Source of the DNA: a bacterium
GTDB lineage: Bacteria; SZUA-79; Acidulodesulfobacterales; Acidulodesulfobacteraceae
Length of the DNA stretch: 64,000 bases
Assembly: GCA_021813525.1 (NCBI GenBank)
Contig: JAKAKK010000074.1
Coordinates: forward strand, 1 to 64,000
Reading direction: 5' to 3'
Shown: positions 9,403 to 17,256 of the stretch, in pieces
Position numbering within the stretch: the first letter of the stretch is position 1
Layout: each line of letters starts with the position of its first letter
Notes under the pieces: generated by a model
Databases searched by the model: none
Told to the model about the DNA's origin: nothing
What the model saw: the letters and a program-made list of their open reading frames with translations, nothing else
Translations under genes and position numbers: made by a program

Positions 9403-10212
9403 TTAAATATATAAATATGGTTTTAACCATTCCAATATTTCGCTTCGTTTTGGAACGCAAATTCCTTTTGAATTTATAAGCCTTTGTATTATATCGAGAA
9501 TATTATTATGGTTTATATTTTTAGGATTATCTTTTTTAGCTAAGACATGTTCGACAAAATCGAAAGCTAAACATGGAATTGCTATGCAACTTAATAAAGT
9601 ATTTATTCTGCCGATATTAAAGCGCGCATTATTATTAAAATCCGGCTTGTTTGAAATCATATGATATTTATCGTCTTCATTCCAACCTAAAATATCTAAA
9701 AAATTTAAAAAACCTAATAAGCCATAAGAACCGAAGCAATTCTTGCAATCCTTTTCTATATCTTCAATACAATTTAAAATTTGACGGTTAGGCGCATATC
9801 TTAATTTTCCGCCTTTCATTTCCTCAAAATCAAGCATATACGCCAATCTATATATTAACGTGAGTAATTTCTTGAATTGACCTTTATTCGTCAAAGATAC
9901 CTTTAAAATAATATCAAATATTTCGTTAAAACTTAATAAGCCGACGCCGCTAACCATAGGGGTCATGTCATAAAGATTACGATTTTCAGGACGAAAGACC
10001 TCTTTTCCAGGTTTAAGGAAATATACTTCGATATTATTTGGTAAAACAGTGATAACATGTTTTTTAGGGTTTTCCCGTGTTCCGCTTTTAAAAAAGATAG
10101 CTTCGTTAAGTCTTTTGATTCTTTTTTCTTTAAGTTGCGATTTGTTTTCTCTGTCTAAACGGCTTCGACCCGTTTGCAATTTTGTGTTTAAAACATTTTC
10201 GCAATCGCTCAT
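9403..10212 (-). CDS. Unrecognised protein, candidate restriction endonuclease of the adjacent methyltransferase
   Basis: This 269-residue protein has no motif I can assign to a known nuclease fold. It is basic at the N-terminus, with a mixed helical body and a Cys pair (DCKNCFG near residue 155). The functional guess rests on context: it converges on a type II-like methyltransferase and has its own upstream ATTAAAGTGGTA operator, as do controlled restriction genes. A non-nuclease accessory gene remains possible. Confidence 0.45.
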   Translation of the reverse strand: MSDCENVLNTKLQTGRSRLDRENKSQLKEKRIKRLNEAIFFKSGTRENPKKHVITVLPNNIEVYFLKPGKEVFRPENRNLYDMTPMVSGVGLLSFNEIFDIILKVSLTNKGQFKKLLTLIYRLAYMLDFEEMKGGKLRYAPNRQILNCIEDIEKDCKNCFGSYGLLGFLNFLDILGWNEDDKYHMISNKPDFNNNARFNIGRINTLLSCIAIPCLAFDFVEHVLAKKDNPKNINHNNILDIIQRLINSKGICVPKRSEILEWLKPYLYI

Positions 10213-10283
10213 AAACTCTCCATATCCTTAATAAGAATAAAATTTTTGTACCGGATTTTATTATAATTAAAGTTTCTAATAAA

Positions 10284-10305
10284 ATCCTTTCATTAAAGTG
10301 GTAAT
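10284..10305. promoter_or_regulatory. Operator-like box upstream of the candidate restriction gene
   Basis: TTTCATTAAAGTGGTAATTAA lies here, about 75-90 bases upstream of the start at 10212, and matches the box at 8241-8255 over TCATTAAAGTGGTA. The shared motif links the XRE gene, the plus-strand promoter and this gene into one predicted regulon. Confidence 0.55.
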
Positions 10306-10357
10306 TAAGAATACAAGATTGTACTAATATTGTTAGAATATTGCAACATGCCTCACT

Positions 10358-10558
10358 GATTTTGCTTGTGGTTCAGGGATAGCTTTTGTCAGGACAAAGC
10401 GATTTCTCTTAAATCAGACGGATTAGCGGAAATAATGCGCAAACTTACAATATTAATTGTGAGGAAGGGTGAAAATGAAGAAAACGCCGGGTTTTCAAAC
10501 CTTTTGTTTTTAATGGAGCCGGCGATAGGAATCGAACCTACGACCCGCTGATTACGAA
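10358..10558. repeat. 201-bp att-associated repeat, copy B (tRNA-Thr 3' end at 10514-10558)
   Basis: This is the second copy of the block at 3837-4037, again ending in the 45-nt 3' end of tRNA-Thr(CGU) on the minus strand. The sequence to its right does not supply the 5' half of the tRNA. This copy is therefore also an att junction, and the element to its right must end at a further, probably intact, tRNA copy outside the window. Confidence 0.85.
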
Positions 10559-10687
10559 CTATATTCTCTATACCTTATAAGCCTTTAAATATAAGGTTTT
10601 TAAAGATTGGTATTTTTATTGTAGGCGTTTTTGTGTCTATAGTAATAGACCATCTGACCATAAATCAGAATCTCTATGTTACATAAT

Positions 10688-11155
10688 TTAAAAATCGATA
10701 TCCGGTTCAGGACCAGTTTTATCTGGTTCTTTATCTATTTCTTTAATTCTATTTAATACAAAATCATTGATTTCAACAGCTGAATTATACGCTTTTTTAG
10801 CATCTGCAGCGGTTATTATTTTTTTCTCATGCTCAAATTGAGGATATCTCGAATCAGAGGCAAGACCTGTTAAATTTCTCAAATTTAAAGAATTTACTTT
10901 AGAAAAATTACCATCTATTTCTTCACACATCCCTTGAAGTTTTTCTAAGTTATGGCTATCAGGAATATCGACTTTATTCGCTATTAAATAAGCTTTAAGG
11001 TTTTTTTCAATAGATTGATGACTATGGATACAAACGTTTTTTCTGGCGTAATTCTCATCTTTATTAATATAATCCTGGGCCGTTCTTAAATCGTCGGATG
11101 CCTGGTTAAGCCAGTCTTCCAATGAATAATTTTCAGCGCTATAATATCTAACCAT
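10688..11155 (-). CDS. HEPN-domain protein of an MNT/HEPN pair
   Basis: This 155-residue helical protein contains HSHQSIEKNLKAYLIANK near residues 45-62 and DSRYP near 101-105, both typical of the HEPN proteins that partner minimal nucleotidyltransferases. It overlaps the MNT gene by 8 bases on the same strand. In studied pairs the HEPN protein is an RNase toxin and the MNT protein neutralises it by adding nucleotides. I do not see an R-x4-6-H motif here, so toxicity is uncertain. Confidence 0.7.
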   Translation of the reverse strand: MVRYYSAENYSLEDWLNQASDDLRTAQDYINKDENYARKNVCIHSHQSIEKNLKAYLIANKVDIPDSHNLEKLQGMCEEIDGNFSKVNSLNLRNLTGLASDSRYPQFEHEKKIITAADAKKAYNSAVEINDFVLNRIKEIDKEPDKTGPEPDIDF

Positions 11156-11585
11156 TTAAAACCCTTCCTTCCTTATTTGCATATCTAAATATGTGTCCGA
11201 CAAAGTTTATGGCGGTATTATAGTTTTTTAAGCCGGAAACGATAAGTTCCACGTCTAAGATTTCGCCTTTATAATAACGATTCTCGGCAATTTTATCAAG
11301 TATGCCATTCCAGATAAAATATTTCTCGTCAACGGAAATATCCTCGTTCACAACAACAACGAAATCAAAATCGCTATCCCATTTATAATCGGCTCTACTC
11401 CTGGAACCAAATAAAATAACTTTATTAAGGGTATATTTTTTATTGTTCTGAAAATAGGCCGAGATAGAGTTTAAAATTTGATTAACGGCCGCTTCATTAT
11501 CTTCCTTCGAGACTATCTTATAACCGATATGCCGAAGAGCAATCCCTTTTCCAGTTGTATCGACGCTTTTATCTAATATTTTCAT
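11148..11585 (-). CDS. Minimal nucleotidyltransferase (MNT), partner of the HEPN protein
   Basis: The pol-beta-type motif is clear: LFGSRSRADYKWDSDFDFVV near residues 58-77, giving GS plus the metal-binding D-x-D pair. The length of 145 residues fits the MNT family. It is the first gene of a two-gene operon with the HEPN gene and may modify it or other proteins with AMP. The N-terminal ALRHIGYKI region is longer than in minimal members. Confidence 0.75.
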   Translation of the reverse strand: MKILDKSVDTTGKGIALRHIGYKIVSKEDNEAAVNQILNSISAYFQNNKKYTLNKVILFGSRSRADYKWDSDFDFVVVVNEDISVDEKYFIWNGILDKIAENRYYKGEILDVELIVSGLKNYNTAINFVGHIFRYANKEGRVLNG

Positions 11586-11689
11586 AATAACTTAATTATA
11601 GCATATTCTGCAATTTTGTTATTTGTTTAAATATTTAATGTATAACCGGTTGGTGTTTTTTATATCTAAAACTATTTCCGCACTCTCTT

Positions 11690-12022
11690 TCATACAGCAA
11701 TTCCATCTTTATTTACGTAATAAGAAATAAACCCTGTATCTTTTTTTTGATGTTCATAAAGACCTGCGGATTTTATTACCACGTCGGCTCCGATTCCATT
11801 GCGCCTCATTTCTTTACGAATATTCATTTGCGCTCTTTTCCAATCGTCTTTCGAAAGCTCCCTATCTACCACAACGAAGAAATCCCAGTCGCTATACTCA
11901 TTATAATCCCCTCTCGCCCTGGAACCGAATAAAATTATCCTGTCAACCTGGTAGCCGGCTTTCTCGATTTCCGAAGTTATTATTTTTTTAGCTAAGTCAA
12001 TATTTTTATCTTTAACGTTCAT
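11690..12022 (-). CDS. Second minimal nucleotidyltransferase, probably leaderless
   Basis: The protein carries LFGSRARGDYNEYSDWDFFV, the GS...D-x-D signature of MNT nucleotidyltransferases, and ends near KKDTGFISYYV. A longer frame begins at 12094, but the extra 24 residues look unrelated to the family. The ATG at 12022 has a TATAAT (12031-12036, minus) only nine bases before it, which suggests a leaderless transcript. Its own HEPN partner is missing, so it may be an orphan or cooperate with the neighbouring pair. Confidence 0.65.
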   Translation of the reverse strand: MNVKDKNIDLAKKIITSEIEKAGYQVDRIILFGSRARGDYNEYSDWDFFVVVDRELSKDDWKRAQMNIRKEMRRNGIGADVVIKSAGLYEHQKKDTGFISYYVNKDGIAV

Positions 12023-12190
12023 AGTAAATAAATTATAACATATTTTATTGCTTTTGATTTGCTTACAATTATTTTCCGCAATTTTTCCAAGCATTCCATG
12101 CTGCTATAATTTTTGTTTTTAGCTTTGGCTTATAAATTCCTGATATATATTCATGATTTTCGCTGTTAAAATCAGGAAAAATATAATAAT

Positions 12191-13909
12191 TTAATTCTCA
12201 AATGTAAGCGGAAATTCCTCCTCTCTATTCAATTCTGCGGCCGTAGGTTCCGGCTCATGAGTATTTACATTCATAATTTTCATCCTATCCGATAAAATAA
12301 AAGGTTCCGCAATAATTTTATAAGTGTTTGTTATAGGGATAATATGCACGTGAAAAAAAGCAGTTCCGACGAGCTTAACAATCCCCTCGAAATTTTTAAA
12401 ACCCATAATAGTCGATGGCAGTATAGCCTGTTTTTGCACTATCTGGGTTGATTGCGTATTTGTATATTGGTCATTGTTTGCCCCAACAGAGTCGCTTTCG
12501 GTGTAGCGCTCTACTTCCTGCACGCCTATTTCGTCCGATACAATTTTAGCCAGCTTCTCATCCGCGACTTGGAGCCATAGCGAGTTCCTTAAATTATTTA
12601 TAATGGTCCGCAGTAAATTTTCTCCGTATTTATCGGTCGTCTTACCATAGTCCTGAATACCAAGTATCACAACCACCCCCTTATCCCTGCCTTTATCCTC
12701 AAGATCGATAATTGCCTCGATCTTGTTTAGTGCCGAAAACTCGTCGAGTGCAATAATGGTAGTATTATTTTCGCCTTTCTTGGCTGCGAGCAATTTCCTT
12801 GATACAAACTCGACGAATATTGTCAAAATAGGTCGCACCATATCTTTAGTATTTTCATTGGAGTTTAAAAATATTTTAACCCCCTTCTTAGAAAGAAAAT
12901 CTCTTCTTATATTGAAAGTCTTCATTCCTGGCCGGTCGGGCTGGGACGGCATCACGTCGAATGCCTTTACATGGCTCGCAACGACGGACATAAGGATAGG
13001 TGTGACTTTCTCGCCAGCCTGCAAATGCGGTATTGCAAGCGAACAGCTCTTTTCGATTTCCGGTTTGCTCTTAAACAGCTTCACTAATTCCGCTGGAGCT
13101 AGATGACAACACTCGATTAGTTTCTCGTTTGTCCCCTGGCCGGTCATTTTCAAATAATATATTATTGACTCAAGTACCTGCCTCGCATCCCTTACCCATA
13201 TACCGTTTGCGTCGTTCGGTATATCCGGCACTACCGCATTAACAAGCAACGATATATCGGCCTTGTTTTCTATTTCGTCCAAGATATTCCAGGCAGGGCA
13301 TCTCGCGTCGGTCGGGTTAAATATTATATCGGTCTCCGGATTATAGAACCAACCGGTATAATCGTTCTTGATGTCGAGAATAATCCAGTTAAACAAAAAT
13401 TGCACTGTTTCGTTTATCATCCTGGCGATTGCTTGCGTCTTTCCTGTTCCCTGGGCGCCTATTATTTTGAAATGATTGTAAATAATATCGACAGGAACAG
13501 GTACGATGCCGCCCAAGTTGCAAAATATTTCTTTATCGCGCACTTCTTTTTTATATTTCTTGATATCCTCGAGTTTCGTGCCGCGAACCACCTTTTCTTC
13601 GGTGCCTACATCGGCTTTTTTATCTTTTAATAGAAATGATTTTAGGGGTATTAATAAAAAATATGCCGCGAAGGATAATAGTAAAATTAATGACCAGTGC
13701 CAGTTAAGCATTGATATTTTATGCCATTTAATTTTTAGAATGGAGGTCGTCTTAATTAATTTAAACAAGAGAACGACTTTGTTATAATCTATTAAAAAAA
13801 CCAATGTGCCAAAAGAAACAATTTGCAGGAGAATTCCTGTCCAAAAAAGAATACTTACAGGTCCTTTGGCCTGGTTTACCTTAATTTTTAATTCCTGATA
13901 TTTATTCAT
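12191..13909 (-). CDS. Type IV coupling protein (VirD4/TraD/TrwB family)
   Basis: The 572-residue ATPase couples the relaxase-DNA complex to the secretion channel during conjugation. Two N-terminal membrane segments (about residues 17-40 and 72-93) are followed by Walker A GAQGTGKT (151-158) and Walker B IIALDEF (385-391). Motifs such as ILDIKNDYTGWFY and GIQDYGKT are typical of the family. It lies just downstream of the CRISPR arrays on the same strand, away from the secretion operon at 46-57 kb, as also seen in plasmids where the coupling protein groups with the relaxosome. Confidence 0.88.
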   Translation of the reverse strand: MNKYQELKIKVNQAKGPVSILFWTGILLQIVSFGTLVFLIDYNKVVLLFKLIKTTSILKIKWHKISMLNWHWSLILLLSFAAYFLLIPLKSFLLKDKKADVGTEEKVVRGTKLEDIKKYKKEVRDKEIFCNLGGIVPVPVDIIYNHFKIIGAQGTGKTQAIARMINETVQFLFNWIILDIKNDYTGWFYNPETDIIFNPTDARCPAWNILDEIENKADISLLVNAVVPDIPNDANGIWVRDARQVLESIIYYLKMTGQGTNEKLIECCHLAPAELVKLFKSKPEIEKSCSLAIPHLQAGEKVTPILMSVVASHVKAFDVMPSQPDRPGMKTFNIRRDFLSKKGVKIFLNSNENTKDMVRPILTIFVEFVSRKLLAAKKGENNTTIIALDEFSALNKIEAIIDLEDKGRDKGVVVILGIQDYGKTTDKYGENLLRTIINNLRNSLWLQVADEKLAKIVSDEIGVQEVERYTESDSVGANNDQYTNTQSTQIVQKQAILPSTIMGFKNFEGIVKLVGTAFFHVHIIPITNTYKIIAEPFILSDRMKIMNVNTHEPEPTAAELNREEEFPLTFEN

Positions 13910-13979
13910 ATAAAGTCCCTCACTTCTTAAAAAGGTCTATTAAATTAATATAGCGTTATTTTGAACCCGCAATCGCTAA

Positions 13980-14012
13980 CTTTCAATCTCTCACATATAT
14001 ATACAATTGCTA
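13980..14012. repeat. Decayed CRISPR repeat at the trailer end of array 1
   Basis: A diverged copy of the array repeat (TCACATATATATACAATTG versus TCATATATGCAATTCATAC) begins one period, about 68 nt, before the first good repeat at 14050. It suggests the array once extended this way and that this is the old, trailer-side end. Confidence 0.45.
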
Positions 14013-14049
14013 CCTTTCGGCGGGTTAATATTTAGTATTGCATTTAGTC

Positions 14050-14413
14050 TTTTTAACCCCTCATATATGCAATTCCTACAAAGAAAAATTCGACGACGAG
14101 CCTAAAATCAAGGACCCTTTTTAACCCCTCATATATGCAATTCATACAAAGTCTATAAGATAAGACACGACGCTGGACTCCATTTTTAACCCCTCATATA
14201 TGCAATTCATACATATTCCTGTCTATCATAAACGCCATGATTACAGGCTTTTTAACCCCTCATATATGCAATTCATACAAAATGGAACGGGAACGAGTAT
14301 AACGAATATGTATGATTTTTAACCCCTCATATATGCAATTCATACAAAATATTTAATAGACGGTAATAAAATAAATTTAAATTTTTTAACCCCTCATATA
14401 TGCAATTCATACT
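14050..14413 (-). CRISPR. CRISPR array 1: six repeats, five spacers
   Basis: Six copies of a 31-nt repeat start at 14050, 14118, 14183, 14249, 14316 and 14383, with unique spacers of about 34-37 nt. On the plus strand each begins TTTTTAACCCC and ends AATTCATACA; on the minus strand it ends GAGGGGTTAAAAA. The leftmost repeat has one substitution, so the leader is probably at the right end, next to the csf genes, and transcription is on the minus strand with them. No cas1 or cas2 is nearby, as is usual for type IV systems. Confidence 0.9.
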
Positions 14414-14545
14414 AAAAAATATATCAATAAAATCAATAAAGTGCCTTATATTTTCCGGCATTATATCTGTCGAACTCCGATAGTGCAAAAAATACGGGAG
14501 CTCGACGACTAATTGAATTTCGAATGTCAAAGAACAAAATACTAC

Positions 14546-15997
14546 TTAACTTTTTTTTGTTTTTCTTTTCTTTACATCTTCTTCGGTTATAACCGCCCTA
14601 TTGAGGAATACTCTTATGCTTCTGTCGTATTTCTTGTAAAAATTATTTAGTGATTCTCTGTTTTTCGGCGTATCGTCTTTCGCCGGCAAATGAAAAACCG
14701 GACCGCTTATAATCTCTTGATTGATCCAAAAAATCTTTGAAATGCCGGTTTCTTTTATTAATTTTTTAAGTTCGTCTATCGCCCTATTAAAAAGCTCTAC
14801 GTCGATTACATAGGTATCGTTTCCGTACTGAATCGGGATTAAAGCATTAGAGATTGACACCGTCGATTTAAAAACCACATGCTGCTGATTTTTAGTAGAT
14901 TTTATGCCTATATAAAAAGGCGGCGTTTGTTCGTCTAAATTGGAAAACAATTGCGCTCTTATTTCCTGTTTTTCTTTGTCGTTTTCTCCTTCCATATTCT
15001 TGCCTTGAATGTGCTTATGCCAGTTTTGCGCGATAAGCAGATATCCTAAATAATTTTGAGATTCTGATTTTACTGACCAGTCGCAATACTCGCAAATAAA
15101 GTCGCCTTTTTCTAAAAAAGCGTAATCGTTATTGCTTGCAGGTTTAAACACGTCCGTTAACTTAACGCCCCTGTCGTGAACCTTGCCGCAGGCGGAGCAG
15201 GTTTTAGCTTCTATCATTTGCGGATAATCAGGTTTAGGCAGAACTTCTTTGACGGCGTTATACGCAAATTTAGTAGGATATATATAATCCTGTTCCTTCA
15301 GGGATATATAATTTCTGCTATTTTCTATAGGCTCGTATTCGATTAAAGAAGTCGGCGGCATATAGCAGGGGACTTTATCTTTTTTATCGTAATAAGGCGG
15401 ATAAGCTCTGTAGAACATGACTCTGTCGCTTTCTAAATTCCAGCTCCGGCAAGGTAAAGGTCTTGACGCCTGACCTTTAATGATAAAGCTTTTATCTTCG
15501 TCCGTCTCTTCTACTTTGATTTTGTCAATAAGTCCGAATCCGACGGAGTTTTTCTTGCCTATACCTTTTAAATCTTTTAGCAAGTCTTCTATTATTTCTT
15601 TATCGCCTACCACATAAAAATAAATTTCTTTAATATCCAATGCCTCAAATCCGAAACGATAAAGCTTATATTCCCCCGAACCGTCGTTATCTTGAATTTT
15701 GCCGGTATATTTAAGCATATGCTCCCTGTCTTTAGTTTTAACTAACATCGCATTGCTGGGCGATACCGTTGCTTCTTTGCCGACGTACCATATCGAACCG
15801 GACAAAGCGCCGTTTTTTACTTGTATAAATTTTGATATTTCCGGAATAAAATCTTCCGTTTTAACGAAATCGTTTCCTATTCTGCCAAGTTTCCTAAGTT
15901 TAGCGAAATAAAGAGCGATAAGAATAGAATCGATAGTAGTATATCTCGACAGTATTACCGGAGACGATAATCCCACCGTAATTTTTAAATTATGCAT
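14546..15997 (-). CDS. Fused Csf3 (Cas5-like) and Csf1 (large-subunit-like) type IV CRISPR protein
   Basis: Residues 1 to about 225 look like Csf3, the Cas5-type RAMP. It opens LKITVGLSSPVILSRYTTID, and a glycine-rich GIGKKNSVGFG lies at 146-156. From about 250 onward the protein resembles Csf1, the small large-subunit protein with a zinc finger: CSAC at 267-270 and CEYC at 302-305. In model type IV-A systems these are separate genes, so a single 483-residue chain would fuse the crRNA 5'-handle cap with the large subunit. Its start overlaps the end of the Cas6-like gene by 8 bases. The Lys-rich C-terminus is preceded by a helical, DNA-binding-like stretch. Confidence 0.7.
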   Translation of the reverse strand: MHNLKITVGLSSPVILSRYTTIDSILIALYFAKLRKLGRIGNDFVKTEDFIPEISKFIQVKNGALSGSIWYVGKEATVSPSNAMLVKTKDREHMLKYTGKIQDNDGSGEYKLYRFGFEALDIKEIYFYVVGDKEIIEDLLKDLKGIGKKNSVGFGLIDKIKVEETDEDKSFIIKGQASRPLPCRSWNLESDRVMFYRAYPPYYDKKDKVPCYMPPTSLIEYEPIENSRNYISLKEQDYIYPTKFAYNAVKEVLPKPDYPQMIEAKTCSACGKVHDRGVKLTDVFKPASNNDYAFLEKGDFICEYCDWSVKSESQNYLGYLLIAQNWHKHIQGKNMEGENDKEKQEIRAQLFSNLDEQTPPFYIGIKSTKNQQHVVFKSTVSISNALIPIQYGNDTYVIDVELFNRAIDELKKLIKETGISKIFWINQEIISGPVFHLPAKDDTPKNRESLNNFYKKYDRSIRVFLNRAVITEEDVKKRKTKKS

Positions 15998-16652
15998 TGC
16001 GAACCCCCTTTTCGATTATTTCGCCCCAGCCGAGACCTATTTTATAGCCTACGAAGCGGGGAAGCCTGAAGTTAGATACGAAATCCATTGTAACGGCTGG
16101 AACTTTAACTCCGTCTTTGTAATCTAAAAACAATTGCTTAAGATTGGATATAGAGATTATGGAAAAATCATTTATTTTTAAATCTAATCCAAACCAGTTT
16201 TTTATCTGATATTCGGCATCCGACTTAATGCGATGTGCGATATAACGAGTAAGATCGTCCATATTGTTTTTTACCTTGCACGCAAAGCTTATTCCTATTT
16301 CTTTTTCGTTAGTCCCTATGATTATAGGCGTCCTCGTCGTATAAGTCGTAAGTCCTCTTTGCGGAAAATTAAATTGCTCATTCTTAAGCCACACTCTTTC
16401 TATTTTTTTTCCGTAAAAATTAGGGTGATCTTCTATTTTTTCTGCGATATGGCTCATAAGCGATATATCGTTTTTGTTCGAAATAATTTCGAAAGATTCT
16501 CTAAATGGTTTTACGTAGATAAGTTCCGGCGTAGCGTTCTTATGCCACATCGCCAAATCTTTATACTTTTCGTCCACTATAGAGCCGACGTAGTTTCTAA
16601 CGTCTCTAGGCTTAAATCCGCCTGCGTCTTTCAGTTTAACGACAATTTTCAT
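15990..16652 (-). CDS. Cas6-like crRNA-processing endonuclease (Csf5/Cas6 role)
   Basis: The 220-residue protein ends in VSNFRLPRFVGYKIGLGWG, matching the C-terminal glycine-rich loop of Cas6 RAMP proteins (typically LPxFxGxGKxxxxGFG). Cas6 cuts the array transcript within repeats to leave a short 5' handle. It sits between array 2 and the Csf3-Csf1 gene, consistent with that role. Candidate catalytic residues such as the His in SLMSHIAEKIEDHPNFYGKK cannot be assigned without a structure model. Confidence 0.7.
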   Translation of the reverse strand: MKIVVKLKDAGGFKPRDVRNYVGSIVDEKYKDLAMWHKNATPELIYVKPFRESFEIISNKNDISLMSHIAEKIEDHPNFYGKKIERVWLKNEQFNFPQRGLTTYTTRTPIIIGTNEKEIGISFACKVKNNMDDLTRYIAHRIKSDAEYQIKNWFGLDLKINDFSIISISNLKQLFLDYKDGVKVPAVTMDFVSNFRLPRFVGYKIGLGWGEIIEKGVRNA

Positions 16653-16676
16653 AATAAGTTCTCCTTTTAAGATTAA

Positions 16677-16842
16677 TTTAACCGCCTATAATTTAATTAC
16701 TCCGTATAACTCCGCAGCTGCCTGGCGGACGGATAATTTACTTTTAACCACCTATAATTTAATTACTCCGTATAACATTTTCAAGCCCTTATACCGCTCT
16801 TGCAGGCTTTTAACCACCTATAATTTAATTACTCCGTATAAC
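16677..16842 (-). CRISPR. CRISPR array 2: three repeats, two spacers, different repeat
   Basis: Three copies of a 34-nt repeat start at 16677, 16743 and 16809 (exact 66-nt period) and end TTACTCCGTATAAC on the plus strand. They separate two unique 32-nt spacers. The first copy has a CCGCC for CCACC change. On the minus strand the repeat starts GTTATACGGAGTAATT and ends AGGTGGTTAAA. It shares only this last part (GGTTAAA) with array 1. The array lies in the intergenic gap just upstream of the Cas6-like gene and inside the csf operon. Confidence 0.8.
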
Positions 16843-16873
16843 CTATAACCCGCTATACCTTATAAAATCTGAT

Positions 16874-17212
16874 TTATTCCTCCTCCTGATTAGATTTTTT
16901 TATTTTCGCCGAAAATTTTCTCACTATAAAAGTTAGAATTAAAGGCATAAAGAAGAAGACTAAACTTCCGTATAACATCGAATTAAGCATCATGCTTCTT
17001 GCAGCGGGATATATAGGCAAATACATCTTAAGCCAGAACCAGCAATCTAACGGATTATATAAATGCCAAAAAGATTTTCCTAGAAGAGGCGAAAACTGAA
17101 ATCGGTAAGCCATATATTCCGTAGCGGTAAAAGCACCCGCGAGGAACGAGAATAAAAATATTAATATGCTAAGAATTAAAAGGTCTTTTTTCGCTAAATT
17201 AATTTCTTTCAT
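16874..17212 (-). CDS. Two-TM membrane protein resembling the N-terminus of VirD4/TraG coupling proteins
   Basis: The 112-residue protein has two hydrophobic segments (about residues 11-29 and 79-100). Between them lies a loop with TATEYMAYRFQFSPLLGKS and FWHLYNPLDCWFWLKMYLP. This resembles the transmembrane-periplasmic domain of TraG/VirD4 proteins, but no ATPase follows. It is encoded between csf2 and array 2 on the same strand. It may be a truncated coupling-protein relic or a new membrane partner of the CRISPR complex. The similarity is recalled, not measured. Confidence 0.5.
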   Translation of the reverse strand: MKEINLAKKDLLILSILIFLFSFLAGAFTATEYMAYRFQFSPLLGKSFWHLYNPLDCWFWLKMYLPIYPAARSMMLNSMLYGSLVFFFMPLILTFIVRKFSAKIKKSNQEEE

Positions 17213-17256
17213 AAAATCTCCTTTATATTTTTATTTTAATTTTGAGTTTTTTAAAC

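Larger units (their letters stand above)
4038..10558. mobile_element. Integrated segment 2: defence island between att copies 2 and 3
   Basis: This 6.5-kb segment is bounded by the 201-bp repeats with tRNA-Thr 3' ends. It contains only defence-type genes: SIR2-STAND protein, DUF3644/HEPN protein, XRE regulator, DNA methyltransferase and a candidate restriction enzyme. No integrase or transposase is visible. The size and gene content fit a small defence-carrying integrative element or satellite. Confidence 0.65.

Noticed and set aside
937..10558. Integrase or transposase gene for the two tRNA-Thr segments
   Set aside because: I looked for tyrosine- or serine-recombinase motifs in all larger ORFs of these segments and found none.
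14081..14117. Spacer 1 read as a relaxase fragment (EKFDDEPKIKD versus KKRLDDPKFKG)
   Set aside because: One frame gives a similar charged stretch, but nucleotide identity is not evident; a database search is needed.
14280..14315. Possible self-match of spacer 4 to the gene at 28396-28770
   Set aside because: Only 11 bases match exactly and then synonymous-like differences appear (both could code Asn-Gly-Asn-Glu-Tyr). Matches of this length are expected by chance in 64 kb.
14327..14530. 67-codon minus-strand ORF over array 1
   Set aside because: It reads through CRISPR repeats and the leader; no coding signs.
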